This document shows, one piece after another, positions 1 to 5,138 of a stretch of 8,409 bases of DNA. The stretch spans positions 1 to 8,409 of the forward strand of contig JBEIIL010000144.1 of NCBI GenBank assembly GCA_040380755.1, in the 5' to 3' direction. The notes below the pieces were generated by a model. That model ran no database searches. It was not told where the DNA came from and saw only the letters and a program-made list of their open reading frames with translations. A program made the translations under genes and the position numbers. Within the stretch, counting starts at the first letter, position 1. The number at the start of each line of letters is the position of its first letter. The DNA is from Alsobacter sp040380755. GTDB taxonomy: Bacteria > Pseudomonadota > Alphaproteobacteria > Rhizobiales > Beijerinckiaceae.

Positions 1-74
1 CCCCGGCTGGCGCCGGCGGGGCGCTGGCCGAGGCGCTGCGCAAGGCGCAGGACAAGGGACGCGGGCGCGACTGA
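1..74 (+). CDS. C-terminal end of an unidentified protein (partial)
   Basis: An open frame runs in from the left edge, with codons in phase from base 3, and stops at TGA 72-74. The visible tail is 23 residues (PAGAGGALAEALRKAQDKGR, then GRD). It is an alanine-rich amphipathic helix followed by a basic, glycine-rich end. Codon third positions are almost all G or C, as in the confident genes of this window. I do not recognise the family and assign no function. The gene converges on the TadG-like gene with only 7 bases between the two stop codons, and both stops sit in one hairpin. The gene body lies outside the window. Confidence 0.5.
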   Translation, partial: PAGAGGALAEALRKAQDKGRGRD

Positions 75-88
75 GGCGGCCTCAGCGC
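67..88. terminator. Hairpin at a convergent junction, both stop codons in the stem
   Basis: GCG, a bulged A, and CTGAGG (67-76) pair with CCTCAG plus CGC (80-88) across a three-base loop. The TGA stop of the left gene (72-74) lies directly opposite the reverse-complement TCA stop of the TadG-like gene (82-84). No T-run follows on either strand, so this is not a textbook intrinsic terminator. It could still act as a bidirectional transcript end or 3' stabiliser. The pairing is visible in the sequence; the function is inferred. Confidence 0.45.
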
Positions 89-1082
89 AGCAGGAAGACC
101 TGCCGCGCGCCGCGGGTGATGGTCGGGCATCCGACGATCACCCGGATGTCGTCATTGTCGCGGTCCGTCCAGCCATAGCCCGGCGGACGGTCCTCCCAGC
201 CGCAATACATGAACTTGCCGGGCGAGCAGGCGTCGGTCGCCGTCTGCGCCGTACGGTTCTTGCCCTCGGGCAGCACGCCGCCCTGGCTTCGCGGCTTGCA
301 CTGTTCCAGCGTGTCGCACAGCACCGTCTCGAGGAACTCGTAGGCCCCGAAATTGTAGGACTGGCGATACCCCTTGAGCGTCGTATCCGAGACATACTCG
401 TACTGCTCGGCCAGGGGGTCGTTCCACCGCGCCGGGGTGGTGCGCATGTTGCGCACGTTGCGGAGCTTGTAGGACAGCGTCGAGCCCTGCGGGCAGGTCG
501 GCATGGTGAAGCTGTAGGTCGTGCCGCCATTGTCGGCGATCACCGTCTTCAGGGAACGGCCGCGGGAGGCTTCCAGCCGCTTGGTCGGGTCGCAGCAGTA
601 GACCGCGGTCTGGTTGTCGTCGCCGGCCTCCGGGTCAAGCTGGCTGACCCGGGGTGCCGCGCCAGCGACGATCGGCTGGTAGAGCCGCGCCACCGCCCGT
701 ACCGAGACCGTGGAGCCTTCGGCATCCCGGGAACGGCGGTGAGGATGGCATGGGCGATGGAGGCGCTCGCGACCGTCTCGAAATTCGTCGGGCTGGGCCA
801 CTGTCCTGAGACCGAGAAGGCCGAGACCGAACGGTCGGTTGCAAGCGTTAGCGTTACCTGCATGTTGTCCTGGGCGAGCGCCAGCACACGGCCGGCGGCG
901 TCCGCGGTGTCGGCCGCCGCCCCGGCAAGCGCCGCCGTATCGGCCGATGCCTGCAGCTTCTGCCGCAAGGTGACGGCGCGCACGTAATCGACGACAACGC
1001 CGGAGAAGCCCAGACGGGGGACAAGGCTGACGGCCATGGCCACCGAGAAGGAACCGGATGTGTCGGCGAGAATGTTGCGCAT
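82..1082 (-). pseudogene. TadG-like (TadE/G) pilus-assembly family protein, interrupted by a one-base frameshift
   Basis: The N-terminal part (MRNILADTSGSFSVAMAVSL onward) has the classic TadE/TadG-like opening: a short basic start, one hydrophobic segment at about residues 11-33, then VDYVRAVTLRQKLQASADTA, matching the family's D-Y-x-R ... L-Q-x-A-x-D-x-A-A-L-A helix. This frame is good to residue 119 (AVPG, codon 726-728). It then turns into Arg/Ser-rich nonsense, while the next frame continues sensibly from DAEGSTVSVRAVARLYQP to the stop at 82-84. The span is 1001 bases, one short of a multiple of three. One extra G in the CCCGGG at 726-731 would restore a 333-residue protein. The C-terminal half has at least seven cysteines and is not a domain I can name. 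TadG proteins are envelope-anchored components linked to Flp/Tad pilus secretion, but no other tad gene is nearby, so this is an orphan. Either the gene is a recent pseudogene or the base is a sequencing error; the long intact second half fits both. Confidence 0.8.
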
Positions 1083-1103
1083 GGTTACAGCTCTTGGTTG
1101 CCG

Positions 1104-1116
1104 CAACCTGACTCCT
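1104..1116 (-). promoter_or_regulatory. Ribosome binding site with an alternative TTG start for the TadG-like gene
   Basis: Read on the minus strand, AGGAGT (1111-1116) is followed by CAGG and then TTG (1104-1106), in frame with the ATG at 1080-1082 and eight codons upstream of it. The ATG itself has only a weak purine stretch before it. The TTG may therefore be the true start, adding L/M-RQPRAVT to the N-terminus. The same bases form a small hairpin, GGTTG-CCG-CAACC (1096-1108), across the TTG. I kept the ATG as the reported start because the family usually begins close to the hydrophobic segment. Confidence 0.35.
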
Positions 1117-1176
1117 GATGGCGATTCCTTGCCCGGCTGTTTGCTTCGGCAACGGTTCTTTATTCGAATTTTGTCA

Positions 1177-1209
1177 CCGCAATTGCGGCGAAAATCGTTG
1201 TTTTTCGCC
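1177..1209. promoter_or_regulatory. Nested palindromes, candidate operator
   Basis: Two perfect inverted repeats overlap by two bases. The first is the 12-bp palindrome CCGCAATTGCGG (1177-1188). The second is an 8-bp repeat, GGCGAAAA (1187-1194) and TTTTCGCC (1202-1209), separated by TCGTTGT. A further 8-bp palindrome, ATTCGAAT, lies at 1162-1169. This AT-rich patch is about 70 to 105 bases upstream of the TadG-like start. It has the geometry of dimeric regulator sites. No T-run follows the stems, so termination is less likely. I do not recognise the binding family. Confidence 0.4.
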
Positions 1210-1337
1210 CGGATCGGACGCTGCCCCCGGCTGTGCTCTGGGGCAGAAGTCCTGATGTGCCAAGGCCTCATCCCCATCGGCGGCATCACACCGGCCTGAG
1301 CAAGCGATGTCAGGCGGCATCGGCGGCCCGCCAGCCG

Positions 1338-1937
1338 TCAGCCCTTTGTCGCGGCCTCGCGCTGCGCCAGTCCCAGACGGATCCAGGCGGCACCGGTAAA
1401 CAGCAGGACGCCGGCGGCGACACTGCCGAGGACGATGAAACCGGACCGTGGCCAGGTCCACAGCAGAACCAGCCAGGCCGCCACGGCCACGCCCGCGGCT
1501 ACGCCCAGCGTGGCGAAGCTGCCAAGAGGCTGGCCGCGGAAGGCCGACACCAGGCGGTAGACCGCGCCGGTCACCAGCGCGGCAGCCACGATCAGGGTCA
1601 GCGCGAAGGATCCTGTCTGGGGGTCGGTGACCACCATCAGGCCGGCAATGACGAACAGCAGCGCAGGCGCCAGCTCGGTGACGAACTGACGCCAGGAGCG
1701 GTCAAGGATGGCGTGAAGCCCCTCGGAGAGACCGCCGATCACCAGCAGGATGCCGATCAGGAACGGGTTCTCGCCCGGCCCGACAAACACCCGCCAGGCG
1801 CACAGCAGCCCGAGGGCCATGAGCATGGCGCCGGTCACAAACGGCCAGGTGGCGGAGGCCGGGGCCGCCGCGGCGGGCACGCTGCCGGCCGGGACGGCCG
1901 GCGGTTGGTTGGTCGGGAGGGTCGGCGGCTGGGTCAT
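1338..1937 (-). CDS. HdeD-family (DUF308) inner-membrane protein
   Basis: This 199-residue protein has a Pro/Ala-rich cytoplasmic-looking N-terminus (1-30) and six hydrophobic segments at roughly 32-52, 58-78, 88-104, 109-132, 139-161 and 165-187. They are arranged as repeated helical hairpins, typical of the HdeD/DUF308 family. The family pattern is visible in IGGLSEGLHAILDRSWRQF and in LTLIVAAALVTGAVYRLVSA. HdeD of enterics is linked to acid resistance at high cell density, but most alphaproteobacterial members are uncharacterised, so no stress role is claimed. GGAGA on the minus strand at about 1942-1946 sits five bases before the ATG at 1935-1937 and supports that start. The gene is divergent from a MarR-GNAT regulator, with an operator-like repeat between them, so it may be that regulator's target. 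Confidence 0.8.
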   Translation of the reverse strand: MTQPPTLPTNQPPAVPAGSVPAAAAPASATWPFVTGAMLMALGLLCAWRVFVGPGENPFLIGILLVIGGLSEGLHAILDRSWRQFVTELAPALLFVIAGLMVVTDPQTGSFALTLIVAAALVTGAVYRLVSAFRGQPLGSFATLGVAAGVAVAAWLVLLWTWPRSGFIVLGSVAAGVLLFTGAAWIRLGLAQREAATKG

Positions 1938-2005
1938 GATGGTCTCCGTCGACCATTATCGCCGACACGACGGCGGTGCGATAGGGCACTAGCACAAAAG
2001 CAATC

Positions 2006-2020
2006 CTTGACTCCGTCAAG
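2006..2020. promoter_or_regulatory. Operator-like inverted repeat between hdeD-family gene and MarR-GNAT gene
   Basis: CTTGAC-TCC-GTCAAG is a perfect repeat with 6-bp arms and a 3-bp spacer. Each arm also supplies a -35-like hexamer: TTGACT (2007-2012) facing the regulator gene, and TTGACG (2014-2019, minus strand) facing the hdeD-family gene. A weak -10 candidate, TGTGCT, follows the minus-strand hexamer at 17 bases. I see no good -10 on the plus side. MarR-family proteins bind short palindromes in their own divergent promoters, so a protein bound here could plausibly control both genes. Confidence 0.55.
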
Positions 2021-2055
2021 TTTGTCGCCACCCTCGCCAGCAGGGAGGACGGATC

Positions 2056-2982
2056 GTGGATGCGGATCTGGCGGCACAGATCGACGCCGTGCGGCGGTTC
2101 AACCGGTTCTACACCGCGGCGCTCGGGCCGCTCGACCGGTCTCATCTGGGCAGTCCGTTCTCGCTGGCGGAGACGCGCGTGCTGTACGAGCTCGCCCACC
2201 GCGATGATGCCACGGCCTCGGTCCTGGCCGCGGAGCTCGGGCTTGATGCCGGCTATCTGAGCCGCATCCTCGGGCGGCTCGGCCGCCTTGGCCTGGTCGA
2301 CCGGGGCACCGTGGCCGGCGACGCGCGGCGCTCCCGGCTGAGTCTGACAGGCGACGGCCATGCCGCCCTCGCGCCGCTGCAGGAGCGGACGCGAAGCGAG
2401 CTGGCGCGGCGCCTCGCGCCGCTGGCGCCGGCCGGGCGGGCGGCGGTGGTCGACGGCATGGCGATGATCGCCCGCCAGCTCGGTGGGGTGGAGGCCCCCA
2501 TCACGGTGCGCCGCCACCGGCCGGGCGACATGGGCATGCTGGTCTCGCGCCAGGCGGCTCTCTACAACGCCGAATATGCTTGGGACGACAGTTTCGAGGC
2601 GCTGGTGGCAGGCATCGCGTCGGCGTTCCTGACGTCAAACGACCCGTTGCGGGAGCGGGCCTTCATCGCCGAGCGTGACGGGGTGATGCTGGGCACGGCT
2701 CTCGTCGTTGCCAAGGACGAGACCGTGGCGAAGCTGCGGCTGCTCTATGTGGAGCCCGCGGCGCGCGGCACAGGCCTTGGCAGGCGCCTGGTTCGCGACT
2801 GTGTCGATTTCGCAGCCGCCGCTGGTTACCGGCGCATGGTGCTGTGGACCAACGACATCCTGCATGCCGCCCGGCGGATCTACGAGACCGAGGGGTTTGA
2901 ACTGACCGCGTCCGAGCCGCACCACAGTTTCGGCCACGATCTGGCGGGGGAAACCTGGGAGCGCGCGCTGGCGCCGGCCTGA
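2056..2982 (+). CDS. Fused MarR-type transcriptional regulator / GNAT N-acetyltransferase
   Basis: This 308-residue two-domain protein has a MarR-like winged helix at about 1-145. The helix-turn-helix is at 53-80 (ATASVLAAELGLDAGYLSRI onward), and a basic wing (DARRSRLSLT) lies at about 89-98. A GNAT acetyltransferase domain occupies about 149-305, with the acetyl-CoA pyrophosphate loop RGTGLGRR at 237-244 after LRLLYVEPAA. The later YETEGFE resembles the family's C-terminal strand region. The start is GTG 2056-2058, preceded by GGGAGGA at 2043-2049; an ATG at 2060 is out of frame. This fusion is widespread in proteobacteria. The acetyl acceptor is generally unknown and could be a small molecule or a protein. 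The divergent position and the palindrome at 2006-2020 suggest autoregulation and control of the hdeD-family gene. The stop is followed by a 325-base gap. Confidence 0.88.
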   Translation: MDADLAAQIDAVRRFNRFYTAALGPLDRSHLGSPFSLAETRVLYELAHRDDATASVLAAELGLDAGYLSRILGRLGRLGLVDRGTVAGDARRSRLSLTGDGHAALAPLQERTRSELARRLAPLAPAGRAAVVDGMAMIARQLGGVEAPITVRRHRPGDMGMLVSRQAALYNAEYAWDDSFEALVAGIASAFLTSNDPLRERAFIAERDGVMLGTALVVAKDETVAKLRLLYVEPAARGTGLGRRLVRDCVDFAAAAGYRRMVLWTNDILHAARRIYETEGFELTASEPHHSFGHDLAGETWERALAPA

Positions 2983-3095
2983 GCGCCGCAGTTCGCCCGC
3001 ACAGTTTCGCATTTCCGCCGTGGTTGCGCCCGACCGCGACCGGATTGCCTGACGAAGATTCACCATGGCGCAGCGTTGGCGCCGGGGAGATTCGC

Positions 3096-3263
3096 ATGCT
3101 GACCGCCACCGCCCTCGTGACCGATCCGTCCGGCCTCGCCCAGCTGCGGGCCGTGCTGGCGACCGGACCGGGCTATGCGGCCCGCAAGGCGGCGGCGTCC
3201 GTCCGCCCCTGTGCCGGCCGGCAACCTTTGCGTGCGCTCGCTGCGCTTGCGCCTTCGCGCTGA
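3096..3263 (+). CDS. Probable small protein of unknown function (55 residues)
   Basis: ATG 3096-3098 is preceded by a strong GGGGAGA (3084-3090) with five bases between. The frame (MLTATALVTDPSGLAQLRAV onward) ends at TGA 3261-3263. The first 42 codons or so have the G/C third positions of a real gene. The last dozen (CAA CCT TTG CGT and onward) lose that bias, as if the original C-terminus had been replaced. There is no signal peptide and no membrane segment, and I do not recognise the family. It lies 44 bases before the glycosyltransferase gene on the same strand, so it may be the first gene of that transcript. It could instead be a remnant of a longer gene. The rest of the 2983-3307 gap shows nothing else I can support. 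Confidence 0.4.
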   Translation: MLTATALVTDPSGLAQLRAVLATGPGYAARKAAASVRPCAGRQPLRALAALAPSR

Positions 3264-3274
3264 ACGCGGGGGCT

Positions 3275-3289
3275 CGCAGCGGCGCTGCG
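3275..3289 (+). other. Short GC hairpin upstream of the glycosyltransferase gene
   Basis: CGCAGC-GGC-GCTGCG forms a perfect 6-bp stem with a 3-base loop, between the small gene's stop and the glycosyltransferase ribosome binding site (3297-3303). The upstream copy CGCTGCG (3239-3245) could compete for pairing with 3275-3281. No T-run follows, so it is more likely leader structure, or chance in GC-rich sequence, than a terminator. Confidence 0.25.
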
Positions 3290-3307
3290 GCGTGCTAAGG
3301 GGGCCGC

Positions 3308-4447
3308 ATGGCCCGCACGCCCCGCCTCCTCTATGTGGCGACCGAAGACTGGTTCTTCTGCTCGCATTTCCTGCCGATGGCGCGCGCGGCGCGTGATGCC
3401 GGATTTGATGTCGCCGTCGCCTGCCGGGTCCGCGACAAGGGCGCAGCCATCACCGCCGAGGGCTTCCGCCTGCTGCCGGTCGAAGCCGAGCGCGGCCGCA
3501 TGGCCCCGGTTGCCGTCTGGCGCAACCTGCAGGCGCTGGCGGCGCTGATGCGCGCCGAGGCGCCCGACATCGTCCATTTGATCGCGCTTCGCCCAATCGT
3601 GCTTGGCGGCGTCGCGGCCAGGCTGGCAGGCGTGCGCCGCCTGGTCGGCGCGGTGACCGGACTCGGTCCGCTCGGCGGCCGGCCGACCCTCCCCTGGCGG
3701 GCGGCGCGGGCGGGCATCCGCCTCCTGCTGCGTCATGGGATCGGCGGGCCGGGCACGGTCTATCTGTTCGAGAACCGGGATGACCCGCCGACGCTGGGGC
3801 TTGATCCGTCCGATCCGCGGACAGTCGCCATCGTCAACGGTCCGGGCATCGATCCCGACGCCTATCCGGCGACGCCGATGCCACCCGCAAATCCCTTACG
3901 CACCGCGATGGTGTCGCGCATGCTGTGGTCGAAGGGGGTCGATGTCGCCGTCATGGGCGTGCGGATCGCGCGGGCGCGCGGCGCCAACGTGACGCTGTCG
4001 CTTTATGGCGCCCCCGACCCCGCCAACCGCACCAGCATCGACCTGCCGACGCTGGAGACATGGGGCCGGGAGAGCGGGATCTTCTGGCGCGGATCCACCA
4101 CCGATGTCGCCACCGTCTGGCGGCAGCACCATGTCGCGATCCTGCCGTCCCATGGCGAGGGCATGCCGCGGATGTTGGTCGAGGCGGCCTGCTGCGGCCG
4201 AGCCCTTCTTGCGACCGATGTGTCGGGCTGTCGCAGCCTCGTCCGGGACGGCATCAACGGCGCCCTGATTCTGCGCGACGACGCCGACGCACTGGCCGAC
4301 CGGCTGGTGGCGATGGCGGCCAATCCGGACGGCGTCGCCCGCATGGGTGCTGCCGCGCGCGCAACCATTCTCGACGGCTACACCGAGACGCAGGTCGGCA
4401 GCACCGTCGTGACCCTCTACCGGAGCCTGCTGGACAGGCCGCTGTGA
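3308..4447 (+). CDS. Glycosyltransferase, family 4 (GT-B fold)
   Basis: This 379-residue protein is the usual length for GT4 retaining glycosyltransferases. The N-terminal Rossmann half begins RLLYVATEDWFFCSHFLPMA and includes PDIVHLIALRP near residue 93. The C-terminal half carries the donor-binding signature: VSRMLWSKGVD at 202-212 (R204 and K209 in the positions of the phosphate-contacting pair), then HGEGMPRMLVEA with the E-x7-E pair at E284 and E292. There is no signal peptide, so it probably acts at the cytoplasmic side of the inner membrane on a lipid-linked or polysaccharide acceptor. The sugar and acceptor cannot be told from the sequence. AAGGGGG at 3297-3303 supports the start. Its stop overlaps the next gene's start by four bases. 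No sugar-nucleotide, flippase or polymerase genes are nearby, so the glycan pathway is unknown. Confidence 0.87.
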   Translation: MARTPRLLYVATEDWFFCSHFLPMARAARDAGFDVAVACRVRDKGAAITAEGFRLLPVEAERGRMAPVAVWRNLQALAALMRAEAPDIVHLIALRPIVLGGVAARLAGVRRLVGAVTGLGPLGGRPTLPWRAARAGIRLLLRHGIGGPGTVYLFENRDDPPTLGLDPSDPRTVAIVNGPGIDPDAYPATPMPPANPLRTAMVSRMLWSKGVDVAVMGVRIARARGANVTLSLYGAPDPANRTSIDLPTLETWGRESGIFWRGSTTDVATVWRQHHVAILPSHGEGMPRMLVEAACCGRALLATDVSGCRSLVRDGINGALILRDDADALADRLVAMAANPDGVARMGAAARATILDGYTETQVGSTVVTLYRSLLDRPL

Positions 4448-5109
4448 GCCGCAGCGTCACCGAGGATCCGCAGGGCTTCATCCGCGCCAACACCCGCCTG
4501 CTCCCAGTGCCGCATGCGCCGGAGATCGCGCTTTACATCGCTGACGACTCGACCGCGCTGTGGCACCAGACCGAGAAGCAGCTCGGCGAGATCGGCCTGC
4601 CGCCGCCGTTCTGGGCCTTCGCCTGGGCCGGCGGCCAGGCGCTGGCGCGCTATGTGCTCGATCGGCCAGCCACGGTCGCAGGCCTGCGCGTGCTGGATTT
4701 CGCTGCCGGCTCCGGCCTTGCCGGCATCGCGGCGGCCAAGGCCGGCGCGGCCCGGGTCGAGGCCGTCGACATCGACGCCTTCGCGCTTGCCGCGATCGGC
4801 CTCAACGCTTCCGCCAACGGTGTCGCCATCGCGGCGACGCAGGAGGACCTGGTCGGACGCGACGGCGGCTGGGACGTGGTGCTGGCAGGCGACGTCTGCT
4901 ACGAGCGCGACATGGCGGAGGCCGTCTCGGACTGGCTGGCCGGCCTGGCCCAACGGGGCGCCATCGTGCTGATCGGCGACCCGGGTCGGGCCTACCTGCC
5001 GCGCGGCCGGCTGGAGAGCCTGGCGACCTTCCAGATCGTGACGACCCGCGACCTGGAGGACGCCGAGGTGAAGCGCACCAGCGTCTGGCGCTTCACCGGG
5101 CCGGTCTGA
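4444..5109 (+). CDS. SAM-dependent methyltransferase, METTL20/NNT1-like (predicted protein-lysine methylase)
   Basis: This 221-residue class I methyltransferase starts with GTG at 4444-4446, overlapping the glycosyltransferase TGA in a GTGA junction, which implies translational coupling. The stretch LPPPFWAFAWAGGQAL (52-67) is the family hallmark. The SAM-binding glycine loop is VLDFAAGSG (83-91), the acidic strand end is VDID (108-111), and the post-motif region is LAGDVCYE (147-154), matching the D-x-x-Y pattern of the METTL20/METTL21 group. Human METTL20 (ETFBKMT) methylates lysines of the electron-transfer flavoprotein beta subunit, and alphaproteobacterial relatives are often annotated as nicotinamide N-methylase. 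ETF-beta is therefore the most likely substrate here, by family inference only, and an effect on electron transfer is unproven. An L11-type ribosomal methylase is a less likely alternative. The gene converges on the phospholipase gene. Confidence 0.85.
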   Translation: MSRSVTEDPQGFIRANTRLLPVPHAPEIALYIADDSTALWHQTEKQLGEIGLPPPFWAFAWAGGQALARYVLDRPATVAGLRVLDFAAGSGLAGIAAAKAGAARVEAVDIDAFALAAIGLNASANGVAIAATQEDLVGRDGGWDVVLAGDVCYERDMAEAVSDWLAGLAQRGAIVLIGDPGRAYLPRGRLESLATFQIVTTRDLEDAEVKRTSVWRFTGPV

Positions 5110-5138
5110 GGCCGGTCAAACGCCGACCGGCGGCCTCA
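5107..5138. terminator. Bidirectional hairpin containing both convergent stop codons
   Basis: TGAGGCC (5107-5113) pairs with GGCCTCA (5132-5138), and GGTC (5114-5117) pairs with GACC (5125-5128). The loop is AAACGCC, and GGC (5129-5131) is bulged. An alternative continuous inner stem is GCCGGTC with GACCGGC (5111-5117 and 5125-5131). The first three bases are the methyltransferase stop, and the last three are the phospholipase stop on the other strand. There is no T-run, so a Rho-independent end would be non-canonical. The position between converging genes supports a shared transcript end. Confidence 0.55.

Larger units (their letters stand above)
1083..1337 (-). other. Intergenic region upstream of the TadG-like gene
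   Basis: These 255 bases separate the HdeD-family gene from the TadG-like gene on the same strand. I see no convincing gene here. The stretch 1156-1206 is clearly AT-richer than anything around it and contains nested palindromes, so it is the likely promoter/operator region for the TadG-like gene. I could not assign confident -35 and -10 boxes. A short GGCGG-C-CCGCC repeat at 1322-1332, just after the hdeD stop, is the only terminator-like element, and it is weak. Confidence 0.5.

Noticed and set aside
726..731. Programmed ribosomal frameshifting in the TadG-like gene
   Set aside because: The site CCCGGG is not a recognised slippery heptamer, no stimulatory structure is evident, and the family is not known for recoding. 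A deletion or sequencing error is simpler.
1233..2207. Plus-strand open frame antisense to the HdeD-family gene
   Set aside because: Low-complexity Gly/Arg/Gln translation. The opposite strand has a clear six-helix membrane protein with a good ribosome binding site.
3231..3290. GC-rich short repeats (GCGCTCGCTGCGC-like) as a CRISPR or tandem repeat array
   Set aside because: The units are short, irregular and without spacers of constant length. They are explained by base composition and one small hairpin.
3925..4443. Longer N-terminal extension of the methyltransferase frame
   Set aside because: The frame stays open far upstream, but that part is out-of-frame glycosyltransferase sequence. 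The family's N-terminal length is met by the GTG at 4444.
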